Shown in pieces: positions 15,068 to 23,106 of a stretch of 64,000 bases of DNA. The first letter of the stretch is position 1. Each line of letters starts with the position of its first letter. A program made the translations under genes and the position numbers. A model generated the notes under the pieces. That model did no database searches, had not been told where the DNA came from, and worked only from the letters and a program-made list of their open reading frames with translations. The DNA comes from Gemmobacter lutimaris (GTDB lineage Bacteria; Pseudomonadota; Alphaproteobacteria; Rhodobacterales; Rhodobacteraceae). The stretch is from positions 62,001 to 126,000 of the forward strand of contig NZ_QXXQ01000004.1 in assembly GCF_003570715.1 (NCBI RefSeq), given 5' to 3'.

Positions 15068-16101
15068 TGCTGGCGGTCCTCGCGGCTTTTGTGGCGGTCT
15101 GGGTCATTGGTGGCCTCATGGGCGCTTCGCCCCGCGCGCGGGGCGGGATGATCACTGCCATTTGGGCACTGGTGGTGCTGTCGCTGTTGATCCTGCCGGA
15201 AGGTGGCTTGCGGGCGGGTCTTGGCGATTTGCGGCTCTGGCTGGTGCTGGGCGGTGTTGCTGGCCTGACGCTGGCCTATCGTCGGGGTCTGGGCGCGCTG
15301 CGGGAAAGGGCGAAACCGATGGAAGAGGCAAAACCGCAGGGAACGTTCCGCGAGGCAGAGCTGAACCGCTATGCCCGCCACATCCTGCTGCGCGAGATCG
15401 GCGGGCCGGGGCAGAAGCGGCTGAAGGCCGCGAAGGTGCTGGTGATCGGGGCAGGGGGGCTTGGCAGTCCGGTCTGCCTTTACCTCGCCGCCGCCGGGGT
15501 CGGGGTGATCGGCGTCGTCGATGATGACACGGTGGACAGCTCCAACCTGCAACGCCAGATCATCCACCGCGATCAGGGCATCGGCATGCCCAAGGTCCAT
15601 TCCGCAGCGGAGGCCATGCGCGCGCTGAACCCGTTCATCGAGGTGCGCCCCTATCAGCGCCGGCTGGACGAGGACAGTGCCGCCACGCTGTTTGCAGAAT
15701 ATGACCTGATCCTCGATGGCACCGACAATTTCGACACCCGTTACATGGTGAACCGCGTGGCGGCGGAACTGGGCAAGCCCCTGATTGCCGGGGCGATCAC
15801 GCAATGGGAAGGCCAGATCTCGCTTTACGATCCGGCGCGCGGAGCGCCCTGTTATCAATGTGTTTTCCCCGAACGCCCCGCCCCCGGCATGGTGCCGACC
15901 TGCGCCGAGGCAGGCGTGGCGGCACCCCTGCCGGGCGTCATCGGCTCCATCATGGCGATGGAAGCGGTGAAGCATCTGACCGGCGCGGGGCGGACACTGG
16001 CCGGACGGCTGATGATCCATGATGCGCTTTATACTGAAACACGGATCATCGGTATCAAACCGCGCCCCGATTGCCCGGTCTGCGGAAATCTGCACAGCTG
16101 A
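15067..16101 (+). CDS. MoeB/ThiF/HesA-family E1-like adenylyltransferase with N-terminal membrane segments
   Basis: 344 residues. The last 255 are a canonical E1-like enzyme that adenylates the C-terminus of a sulfur-carrier protein (MoaD or ThiS): the nucleotide loop GAGGLGSP begins at residue 128, DDDTVDSSNLQRQIIH follows, and structural zinc cysteines are C262/C265 (CYQC) and C336/C339 (CPVC). The first roughly 80 residues are unusual: at least two hydrophobic helices ([56 protein letters not shown]), then a charged linker, so the enzyme is probably membrane-tethered. Starts inside the dut stop. Molybdopterin versus thiamine role cannot be decided here. Confidence 0.88.
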   Translation: MLAVLAAFVAVWVIGGLMGASPRARGGMITAIWALVVLSLLILPEGGLRAGLGDLRLWLVLGGVAGLTLAYRRGLGALRERAKPMEEAKPQGTFREAELNRYARHILLREIGGPGQKRLKAAKVLVIGAGGLGSPVCLYLAAAGVGVIGVVDDDTVDSSNLQRQIIHRDQGIGMPKVHSAAEAMRALNPFIEVRPYQRRLDEDSAATLFAEYDLILDGTDNFDTRYMVNRVAAELGKPLIAGAITQWEGQISLYDPARGAPCYQCVFPERPAPGMVPTCAEAGVAAPLPGVIGSIMAMEAVKHLTGAGRTLAGRLMIHDALYTETRIIGIKPRPDCPVCGNLHS

Positions 16102-16111
16102 GCCTGCATGG

Positions 16112-16165
16112 ATATAATAAGCATGCTTACCTTCTTTGATTGAATGCTAAGCATGCTTATTATAT
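16112..16165. promoter_or_regulatory. Operator of the MarR gene: perfect 18-bp inverted repeat with internal palindromes
   Basis: ATATAATAAGCATGCTTA (16112-16129) is exactly inverted at 16148-16165 after an 18-base spacer. Each arm holds a 12-bp palindrome TAAGCATGCTTA, the two centred 30 bases apart, which suits two dimers. A consensus TATAAT (16113-16118) sits in the left arm reading toward marR and its mirror image in the right arm reading away, so bound repressor would cover the promoter. Only nine bases separate the right arm from the marR ATG. Confidence 0.8.
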
Positions 16166-16174
16166 GCATGCTGC

Positions 16175-16684
16175 ATGACCTATCGCATCGACCGACTCGC
16201 CCAGCTTCTGCATGACGCCTCGCGCGCCTTGCGCCGGGAATTTGCGGCGCGCACCACCGAACACGGATTGTCCGCAACGCAATGGCGGCTGCTTGGCTCT
16301 GTCCTGCGCGACGGGCCGATGACGCAGGCCGCGCTGGCTGATCGGCTGGATGTCGAACCGATCAGCGTGTCGCGGCTGGTGGACCGGATGGAACAATCCG
16401 GCTGGGTGCGGCGCGAAGCCGATCCCGACGACCGCCGCTGCCGCATTGTGGTGCCCAGCGACAAGGCGCAGGCCATTGCGCCGGGCGTGCGCCAGATCGT
16501 CGAGGAGGTCACGGAAGAGGCCATGACTGGCCTGCCCGATGAAACCCGCCGCGCGCTGCACGCGGCCCTCGTGTCGATCATCGACACGCTGAACCGAAAT
16601 CCTCTGTCGATCATCGACACGCCGAACCGAAATCCTGCGGATGCTCCGTCGTCCGCCGCCGTATGTGAGAAGACCGATGAGTGA
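16175..16684 (+). CDS. MarR-family transcriptional repressor of the efflux operon
   Basis: 169 residues with a winged helix: MTQAALADRLDVEPISVSRLVDRMEQSGWVRREADPDDRRCR holds the recognition helix and wing. First gene of marR-emrA-emrB, presumably autorepressing through the inverted repeat at 16112-16165 and released by a pump substrate. No Shine-Dalgarno sequence precedes the ATG, because the operator arm fills that space. The C-terminus carries a 33-base tandem duplication encoding two nearly identical 11-residue units (SIIDTLNRNPL, SIIDTPNRNPA). It overlaps the next gene by eight bases. Confidence 0.92.
   Translation: MTYRIDRLAQLLHDASRALRREFAARTTEHGLSATQWRLLGSVLRDGPMTQAALADRLDVEPISVSRLVDRMEQSGWVRREADPDDRRCRIVVPSDKAQAIAPGVRQIVEEVTEEAMTGLPDETRRALHAALVSIIDTLNRNPLSIIDTPNRNPADAPSSAAVCEKTDE
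16573..16638 (+). repeat. Two-copy 33-bp tandem repeat inside marR
   Basis: The units 16573-16605 and 16606-16638 agree in 30 of the first 31 bases and keep frame, adding 11 residues to the MarR C-terminus. Each unit begins with the near-palindromic GTCGATCATCGAC. It looks like a recent replication-slippage duplication. Confidence 0.85.
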
Positions 16685-17798
16685 TCTGCCGACCGACCTG
16701 CCTGTCGAAGAACCGACCGGGGCCGCTGCCCCGGCTGCTGCTCCTGCCGTGAAGAAGCCGCGCAGCAAACTGCGCATGATGTTTCTGATGTTTGCGGTAC
16801 CGCTGGCACTTGCCGGGGGGGCAGGGGCGTGGTGGTTTACCGGCGGTCGTTACGAATCCACCGAAAACGCCAACCTGCATCAGGCCCGCGTCTCCATCGC
16901 GCCGGTGATTGGCGGGCGGGTTGTCGATGTGGCGGTCAGCGAATTGCAGACGGTCCACAAGGGCGACCTGCTGTTTCAGGTGGACCCGGAGCCTTACCGG
17001 CTGGCGCTGGCGCAGGCCGAGGCGGCGCTGGATGGCGCGCGGGTGCAGGTGGAACGGCTGAAGGCCGCATATGATCAGGCCGAAGCGCAGGAAAAGCTGG
17101 CCCGCGATGACGCGGCTTTCCAGCAAAGCGAACTCGCCCGGCAGGAGGCGCTGTCGCGCAAGGGCGTCAGCCGCGAAAGCGATCTGGATTCTGCCCGCCA
17201 TGCCGCAAAGCAGGCCGCCGAACAGGCTTCGGTGGCCGAGGTGAATGTCTCTGCCGCCCGCGCGGCACTGGGCGGGGCGCCGGATGCCGCAACCGACGCG
17301 CACCCCACCGTCCGCGCGGCCCTGGCCGAGCTGGACCGCGCCCGCTACAACCTTGACCAGACTCGGGTGATCGCCCCGGCGGATGGCGTGATCTATCAGG
17401 CGGCCTCGTTCCGCCCCGGTGCCATGGTTTCGGCCGGGCAATCGGTCTTCGCGCTTGTCGAGACCGGCGATTTGTGGGTCGAGGCGAATTTCAAGGAAAC
17501 CCAACTGGAAGGCATCGGTGTCGGTCAGGAGGCCGAGATCAGCTTTGATATGGCGCCGGGCCGCAAGTTCGCCGGGAAGGTCGAGGCGATCGGCGCGGGC
17601 ACCGGGGCGGAATTCTCGTTGCTGCCCGCGCAGAACGCCACCGGCAACTGGGTCAAGGTGACCCAGCGCATTCCCGTGCGCATCCGGCTGGATGACCCGG
17701 AGGCGGCGGCTGGCCTGTCCTCGGGGCTCAGCGCCGAGGTGACGGTGGATACCGGGCGCGAACGCGGTCCGCTGTTCGCGGCGCTGGCGGGCGAGTGA
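16677..17798 (+). CDS. EmrA/HlyD-type membrane fusion protein of an efflux pump
   Basis: 373 residues. A cytoplasmic Pro/Ala-rich N-terminus and one membrane anchor (MMFLMFAVPLALAGGAGAWWF, about residues 36-56) are followed by an N-terminal biotinyl-lipoyl-like half (ARVSIAPVIGGRVVDVAVSE), a long coiled coil rich in Ala, Glu and Gln (about 100-210), the second half (TRVIAPADGVIYQA) and a beta-barrel. This periplasmic adaptor links the inner-membrane pump at 17803 to an outer-membrane channel encoded elsewhere. The ATG at 16677 overlaps marR by eight bases; a longer frame would only duplicate marR sequence. Confidence 0.9.
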   Translation: MSDLPTDLPVEEPTGAAAPAAAPAVKKPRSKLRMMFLMFAVPLALAGGAGAWWFTGGRYESTENANLHQARVSIAPVIGGRVVDVAVSELQTVHKGDLLFQVDPEPYRLALAQAEAALDGARVQVERLKAAYDQAEAQEKLARDDAAFQQSELARQEALSRKGVSRESDLDSARHAAKQAAEQASVAEVNVSAARAALGGAPDAATDAHPTVRAALAELDRARYNLDQTRVIAPADGVIYQAASFRPGAMVSAGQSVFALVETGDLWVEANFKETQLEGIGVGQEAEISFDMAPGRKFAGKVEAIGAGTGAEFSLLPAQNATGNWVKVTQRIPVRIRLDDPEAAAGLSSGLSAEVTVDTGRERGPLFAALAGE

Positions 17799-17802
17799 TG
17801 CC

Positions 17803-19308
17803 ATGCAGACCGCTGAAACCCATCCCGAGGTCAGGCACCGCGGGCTGATCACGCTTGCCATCATGCTGGCGACGATCATGCAGGTGCTGGACACGACTAT
17901 CGCCAATGTGGCGCTGCCCTCGATGACGGGCGACCTTGGTGCCTCGCAGGATACGATCACCTGGGTGCTGACCAGCTATATCGTCGCCGCCGCCATCATG
18001 ACGCCGGTCACAGGCTGGCTGTCCGACCGGCTGGGCAAGCGCGAGCTGTTCCTGATTTCCATTGTCGGCTTCGTCGTCACCTCCATCGCCTGCGGTCTGG
18101 CCTGGAGCCTGCCCTCCATGGTGGTGTTCCGCCTGTTGCAGGGCGTGTTCGGCGCCGCCATCGTGCCGCTGTCGCAAACCTTTCTGCTGGACATCAACCC
18201 GCGCGAAAAGGCCGGGCAGGCCATGGCGCTGTGGGGGGCGGGGATCATGGTCGGGCCGATCATCGGGCCGACGCTGGGTGGCTGGCTGACCGAAAGCTAC
18301 AACTGGCGCTGGGTGTTTCTCGTCAACCTGCCGGTTGGCGCGCTGGCTTTGGCTGGCTGCCTGCTTTACCTGCCGCGCGTGCCGCGCCGTCCGCGCGCCT
18401 TCGACATGCCGGGCTTTGCCCTGCTGTCGCTGGCCATAGGGTCGCTGCAACTGATCCTTGACCGGGGCGGCGAGGTGGACTGGTTCTCCTCGGGCGAGAT
18501 CTGGATCTATTCCATCGTTTCGGCCGCGACCTTCTGGATGTTCGTCGTCCATATCCTGCATGCCGAGAAACCCTTTCTTGACCCCCGCATGTTCGCCGAC
18601 CGCAATTTCGTGACCGGCCTCGTGTTCATCTTCATCGTGGGCATCATCCTGCTGGCGAGCCTTGCGCTGCTGCCGCCGATGCTGTCGCGGATCTTTGGCT
18701 ATCCGGTCATCACCACCGGCCTTGTGATGGCCCCGCGCGGGGTGGGGACGATGATTTCCATGCTGCTGGTCGGTCGTCTGGTGCGCCATGTCGATGCGCG
18801 GCTGCTGGTCATCGCGGGCCTCAGCCTCACCGCGATCTCGCTGTGGGAAATGACGGGCTTCAGCCCCCAGATGGATGCCTTCCCGGTGATCCGCTCGGGC
18901 GTGGTGCAGGGGCTGGGCCTTGGCCTTGTGTTCGTGCCCTTGTCCACCATCGCCTTTTCGACGCTGGAGCCGCGCTTCCGCGCCGATGCGACCAGCCTGT
19001 TCAGCCTTGTGCGCAATATCGGGTCGAGCATCGGGATTTCCATCGTCTCGACCATGCTGACCCGTAATATCCAAGTGAACCATGCCGAGCTTGGCGCCTT
19101 CATCAATCCGTTCAATCCCGCGCTCTGGGCCTACAGCCCGGCGGCAGCCAGCGGTAACACCACCGCGCTGTTGAGCATGGATGCGCTGGTGAACGTGCAG
19201 GCGGCGATGGTGGCCTATATCGACGATTTCTGGCTGATGATGTGGGTCTCTCTGGCCGCCGTGCCCCTGGCCCTGATCCTGCGCCGCCCGTCGATGGCGA
19301 AGGTCTGA
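17803..19308 (+). CDS. DHA2-family (EmrB/QacA-like) multidrug efflux transporter
   Basis: 501-residue major facilitator protein with 14 predicted membrane helices. Family motifs: LDTTIANVALPSMTGDL in helix 1 (motif D1), WLSDRLGKRELF (motif A), GAGIMVGPIIGPTLGGWLTESYNWRWVFLVNLPVG (motif C). Proton-driven export of hydrophobic toxic compounds with the adaptor encoded four bases upstream is expected; substrates are unknown. Third gene of the MarR-controlled operon. Confidence 0.92.
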   Translation: MQTAETHPEVRHRGLITLAIMLATIMQVLDTTIANVALPSMTGDLGASQDTITWVLTSYIVAAAIMTPVTGWLSDRLGKRELFLISIVGFVVTSIACGLAWSLPSMVVFRLLQGVFGAAIVPLSQTFLLDINPREKAGQAMALWGAGIMVGPIIGPTLGGWLTESYNWRWVFLVNLPVGALALAGCLLYLPRVPRRPRAFDMPGFALLSLAIGSLQLILDRGGEVDWFSSGEIWIYSIVSAATFWMFVVHILHAEKPFLDPRMFADRNFVTGLVFIFIVGIILLASLALLPPMLSRIFGYPVITTGLVMAPRGVGTMISMLLVGRLVRHVDARLLVIAGLSLTAISLWEMTGFSPQMDAFPVIRSGVVQGLGLGLVFVPLSTIAFSTLEPRFRADATSLFSLVRNIGSSIGISIVSTMLTRNIQVNHAELGAFINPFNPALWAYSPAAASGNTTALLSMDALVNVQAAMVAYIDDFWLMMWVSLAAVPLALILRRPSMAKV

Positions 19309-19315
19309 GCTCTCC

Positions 19316-19348
19316 TGCCGCCCTTGCCTCTGCCGGGCGGGGGCGGCA
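19316..19348 (+). terminator. Weak hairpin after the efflux operon
   Basis: TGCCGCCC (19316-19323) pairs with GGGCGGCA (19341-19348) over a 17-base loop, just after the transporter stop. There is no T run, so termination is uncertain. Confidence 0.35.
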
Positions 19349-19385
19349 TAGTCCGGCAAATGCTCTGTGACAGGGAGTTTGTCCG

Positions 19386-20174
19386 ATGAAACCGACTGCC
19401 GTTCTGGCCGGCCTTGCGCTTGCCCTTTCCGCCACCGTCGCCCTGGCAGAAGGGCTGCCCGATCTGGGCGGGCGGGCTGTCACGGTGGTGACGGAAAACG
19501 CCTATCCTCCGCTTCAGTTCATTAACGGTGACGGGCAGGCCGTGGGCTGGGAATATGACGCCATGGCGGAAATCGCCAAACGTCTGAACATGACCGTCAC
19601 CTATGAAAACACCAGTTGGGACGCGATGATCCCCGCTGTTTCGGGCGGGCAGTATGACATCGGCATGACCGGCATCACCATCCGCGACGACCGCAAGGAA
19701 CAGGTGGATTTCTCGGACCCCTACATGCGGTCGGAAATGGTGATGATGGTGCGTGGCGACGAGGCACGCTTTACCGATGCGGCGTCGTTTGCCGCGAACG
19801 ACGATCTGCTGATGGCGGCGCAGCCGGGCACCACGCCTTTCTATGTCGGCGTCTATGAGGTGCTGGACGGCAACGAGGCCAATCCCCGCATCAAGATGTT
19901 CGAAACCTTCGGTGCCGGGGTCGAGGCGCTGCGCGCGGGCGATGTCGATCTGGTGCTGACCGATGGCACCAGCGGCAATGGATATGTCGCGGCCTCGGAT
20001 GGCGGGCTGAAGATCGTGGGCGAGAAACTGGGGGCCGAGGATTTCGGCTTCATTTTCCCCAAGGACTCGGACCTCGTGGCGCCGGTCAATGCGGCGATTG
20101 CCGCGATGAAGGCGGATGGCACGATGTCGGCCCTGGACAAGAAGTGGTTCCTTGACTTCAAGATGGGGCAATAA
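19386..20174 (+). CDS. Amino-acid ABC transporter substrate-binding protein
   Basis: 262 residues of the SBP_bac_3 family. A signal peptide (MKPTAVLAGLALALSATVALA) precedes the mature protein. The segments VVTENAYPPLQFINGDGQAVGWEYDAMAEIAKRLN and GMTGITIRDDRKEQVDFSDPYM are the hallmark ligand pocket of polar amino-acid binders. Start ATG 19386 follows CAGGGAG. The permease gene comes nine bases after its stop, but no ATPase gene is present nearby. The ligand cannot be read from the sequence. Confidence 0.9.
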   Translation: MKPTAVLAGLALALSATVALAEGLPDLGGRAVTVVTENAYPPLQFINGDGQAVGWEYDAMAEIAKRLNMTVTYENTSWDAMIPAVSGGQYDIGMTGITIRDDRKEQVDFSDPYMRSEMVMMVRGDEARFTDAASFAANDDLLMAAQPGTTPFYVGVYEVLDGNEANPRIKMFETFGAGVEALRAGDVDLVLTDGTSGNGYVAASDGGLKIVGEKLGAEDFGFIFPKDSDLVAPVNAAIAAMKADGTMSALDKKWFLDFKMGQ

Positions 20175-20183
20175 GCGCCCCTG

Positions 20184-20966
20184 ATGGCCGCAAAGACCCC
20201 GGAGCAGGATTTTCCCTGGTGGCTCGTCGTGCTGGGCGCGACGGGCCTTTGGCTGTTTTATGAGGTCTGGTCCAGCCCGGTCTATGCCCAGATCATGCAG
20301 AAGCTGGTGAAGGGCATCGGCATCACCCTGATGGTGACAGTGGTGGCCTTCCTGTCCGCCGCCGTGCTGGGCCTCTTGCTGGCGGTGGGGGCGGGGTCGA
20401 AGCGGCTGGTGATCCGGCAGGCGGTGCGGCTTTACACCGAGATCGTGCGAGGTGTGCCGATCATCGTCTTGCTGCTCTACGTCGCCTTCGCCGCCGTGCC
20501 TGCGCTGGTGGCGGCATGGAACTGGGCGGGTTTGCCGGAAATCCGCGCCCGCGATGTCTCGCTTCTGTGGCGGGCGGTGATCGCGCTGACCATCGCCTAT
20601 TCCGCCTTTCTGGCCGAAGTATTCCGCGCTGGCCTGGCCTCGGTTGAGCGCGGGCAGATCGAGGCCGCGATGGCACTGGGGCTGAACGGTTGGCAGCGGT
20701 TCCGCCTGATCGTGTTTCCGCAGGCCTTCCGCACCATCCTGCCGCCCTTGGGCAATGATTTCGTGGCCATGGTGAAGGATTCAAGCCTTGTCAGCGTGCT
20801 GGGCGTCGCCGATGTGACGCAGCTTGCCAAGGTCACCTCGGCCGGGAATTTCCGCTATTTCGAAACCTATAATGCGGCGGCGCTGATCTATCTCACGCTG
20901 ACCGTCAGCGCCTCACTGGCGCTGCGGCGGCTGGAGCGGCACCTGCGCGGGCGCGATACACGATAG
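20184..20966 (+). CDS. Amino-acid ABC transporter permease
   Basis: 260-residue HisM/GlnP-type inner-membrane permease: first helix near residues 12-28, the family motif IGITLMVTVVAFLSAAVLGLLLAV, and the EAA loop reading QIEAAMALGLNGWQRFRLIVFPQAFRTILPPLGND that contacts the ATPase. It is paired with the binding protein upstream. The absence of an ATPase gene implies one is borrowed or encoded elsewhere. Confidence 0.9.
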   Translation: MAAKTPEQDFPWWLVVLGATGLWLFYEVWSSPVYAQIMQKLVKGIGITLMVTVVAFLSAAVLGLLLAVGAGSKRLVIRQAVRLYTEIVRGVPIIVLLLYVAFAAVPALVAAWNWAGLPEIRARDVSLLWRAVIALTIAYSAFLAEVFRAGLASVERGQIEAAMALGLNGWQRFRLIVFPQAFRTILPPLGNDFVAMVKDSSLVSVLGVADVTQLAKVTSAGNFRYFETYNAAALIYLTLTVSASLALRRLERHLRGRDTR

Positions 20967-21028
20967 GGCGAGCGCATCTGGACCTTGGCGGCGGGGCTGA
21001 TAGGCTCTGCGCCAAAGGAGATTTGCCG

Positions 21029-23047
21029 ATGACCAACCCGCTGCTTGCCCCCTGGGAGGGGCCGTTTGAACTGCCGCCGTTCGACGCGATCCGCGATGAG
21101 GATTTTGCGCCTGCTTTTGAGGCCGGTCTGACCGAGGCCCGCGCGGCGATTGCCGCAATTGCCGGGAACGCCGAGGCCCCGAGTTTTGCCAATGTGATCG
21201 AGGCGCTGGAACTGGCGGAAGGCACGCTCGACCGGGTGGCGGGGGTGTTTTACAACCTCGCCGGAGCCGATAGCACCGACGCGCGCGAGGCGCTGATGCG
21301 CGATCTGGCGCCGAAGATGAGCGCGTTTTCGTCCGAGGTCACCAATAACAAAGCGCTGTTTTCCAAGGTGGAAACCCTGTGGCAGGGGCGCGAGGCGCTG
21401 GGCCTGACTGCCGAACAGGCGCGTGTGCTGGAGCTTTACCGCCAGATGTTCGTGCGTTCCGGCGCGCTGTTGGACGGTGCCGAGGCCGAACGCCTGACGG
21501 TAGTGAAATCGCGCCTCGCCGTGCTGGGCACGCAGTTCAGCCAGAACATTCTGGCGGAAGAGCGCACATGGTTCATGGAACTGGCCGAGGCGGATCTGGA
21601 AGGCCTGCCCGATTTCGCCGTGGCGGCAGCGCGGGCGGCGGGCGCCGAAAAGGGCGTGGCGGGGCCGGTCATCACCACCAGCCGTTCGCTCATCGTGCCC
21701 TTCCTGCAATTCTCTCCCCGCCGCGCCTTGCGCGAAAAGGCCTACGAGGCCTGGGTGGCGCGCGGCGCCAATGGCAATGACCATGACAACCGCGCCATTG
21801 CGGCGGAAATCCTGAAGCTGCGCGAAGAGCGGGCGCATCTTCTGGGCTATGCGAGCTTTGCCGATTTCAAGCTGGAACCGGAAATGGCCAAGACCCCGGC
21901 CGCCGTGCGCGACCTGCTGCTGCGGGTCTGGGCGCCCGCGCGCGCCAAGGCCGAGGCGGATGCCAAGGTGCTGGAGGCGATGCTGCATGCCGATGGCATT
22001 GCGGGCCCGCTGGAGCCATGGGACTGGCGCTATTATTCCGAAAAGCGCCGCAAGGCCGAACATGATCTGGATGAGGCGGCGCTGAAACCCTATCTGAGCC
22101 TTGAGGCGATGATTTCTGCCTGTTTCGACTGCGCCAACCGGCTGTTCGGGCTGGAGTTTCACGCGCTGGACGTGCCGATGTATCACCCGGACGCAAGGGC
22201 GTGGGAGGTGACGCGCAAGGGTCAGCACGTTGCGGTGTTCATCGGCGATTACTTCGCGCGCGGGTCCAAACGCTCGGGCGCCTGGTGTTCGGCGATGCGC
22301 AGCCAGAAACGGCTGGGGCAGGATGTGCGGCCGATCGTGGTGAATATCTGCAACTTCGCCAAGGGTGACCCGGCGCTGCTGTCCTATGACGATGCGCGCA
22401 CCTTGTTCCATGAATTCGGCCATGCGCTGCACCAGATGCTGTCGGATGTGACCTATGGTTTCATCAGCGGCACCAGCGTGGCGCGCGATTTTGTGGAACT
22501 GCCGAGCCAGCTTTACGAACATTGGCTGGAAGTGCCCGAAGTGCTGGAAACCCACGCAAAGCACTGGCAGACCGGCGAGGCGATGCCTGCCGATATGCTG
22601 AAACGGCTGCTGGACGCGGGCACCTACGATCAGGGCTTCGCCACGGTAGAATTCGTGGCCTCGGCCATGGTCGATCTGGCGTTTCACGAAGGCGCAGCGC
22701 CCGCCGATCCGATGCAGAAACAGGCCGAGGTTCTGGCCGAACTGGGCATGCCGCATGCGATCCGCATGCGCCACGCCACGCCGCATTTCGCGCATGTGTT
22801 TTCCGGCGACGGCTATTCCTCGGGCTATTACAGCTACATGTGGTCCGAGGTGATGGATGCTGACGCTTTCGCGGCGTTTGAGGAAACCGGCGATGCCTTC
22901 GATCCCGAAACGGCGGCGAAGCTGGAAAGATTCATTCTTTCGGCCGGTGGCTCGCGTCCGGCGGAGGAGCTGTATCTGGAATTCCGCGGCCGGATGCCGG
23001 GGGTTGAGGCGCTGCTGAAAGGGCGCGGGCTTCTGGACGTGGCCTGA
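21029..23047 (+). CDS. dcp: M3-family zinc oligopeptidase (peptidyl-dipeptidase Dcp-like)
   Basis: 672 residues, the normal length of Dcp/oligopeptidase A. The zinc site FHEFGHALHQM has H461, E462 and H465, with a third ligand expected in the following helix. N-terminal MTNPLLAPWEGPFELPPFDAIRDEDFAPAFEAG is typical. No signal peptide, so it acts in the cytoplasm on short peptides, removing C-terminal dipeptides. The ATG at 21029 is well supported by AAAGGAG eight bases upstream. Single-gene unit with a 25-base dispersed repeat just after the stop. Confidence 0.93.
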   Translation: MTNPLLAPWEGPFELPPFDAIRDEDFAPAFEAGLTEARAAIAAIAGNAEAPSFANVIEALELAEGTLDRVAGVFYNLAGADSTDAREALMRDLAPKMSAFSSEVTNNKALFSKVETLWQGREALGLTAEQARVLELYRQMFVRSGALLDGAEAERLTVVKSRLAVLGTQFSQNILAEERTWFMELAEADLEGLPDFAVAAARAAGAEKGVAGPVITTSRSLIVPFLQFSPRRALREKAYEAWVARGANGNDHDNRAIAAEILKLREERAHLLGYASFADFKLEPEMAKTPAAVRDLLLRVWAPARAKAEADAKVLEAMLHADGIAGPLEPWDWRYYSEKRRKAEHDLDEAALKPYLSLEAMISACFDCANRLFGLEFHALDVPMYHPDARAWEVTRKGQHVAVFIGDYFARGSKRSGAWCSAMRSQKRLGQDVRPIVVNICNFAKGDPALLSYDDARTLFHEFGHALHQMLSDVTYGFISGTSVARDFVELPSQLYEHWLEVPEVLETHAKHWQTGEAMPADMLKRLLDAGTYDQGFATVEFVASAMVDLAFHEGAAPADPMQKQAEVLAELGMPHAIRMRHATPHFAHVFSGDGYSSGYYSYMWSEVMDADAFAAFEETGDAFDPETAAKLERFILSAGGSRPAEELYLEFRGRMPGVEALLKGRGLLDVA

Positions 23048-23061
23048 GGGCAGCAGTCGTC

Positions 23062-23086
23062 TTTTGAGTATTTTTGCAAGAAGCAA
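23062..23086 (-). repeat. 25-nt dispersed intergenic repeat, copy 1
   Basis: On the minus strand this reads TTGCTTCTTGCAAAAATACT followed by CAAAA, identical over 25 bases to 31153-31177 on the plus strand. It lies in the 59-base gap between two convergent genes, which suggests a role at transcript 3' ends. Confidence 0.75.
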
Positions 23087-23106
23087 GACCCGGTGATGCG
23101 CAGGTG

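Noticed and set aside
17728-19359. Long minus-strand open frame opposite the efflux transporter
   Set aside because: His/Gln/Arg-rich antisense translation of the transporter; no domain.
20888-23086. 732-residue minus-strand open frame opposite the M3 peptidase
   Set aside because: The plus strand encodes a complete peptidase with zinc motif; the opposite frame has no family signature.
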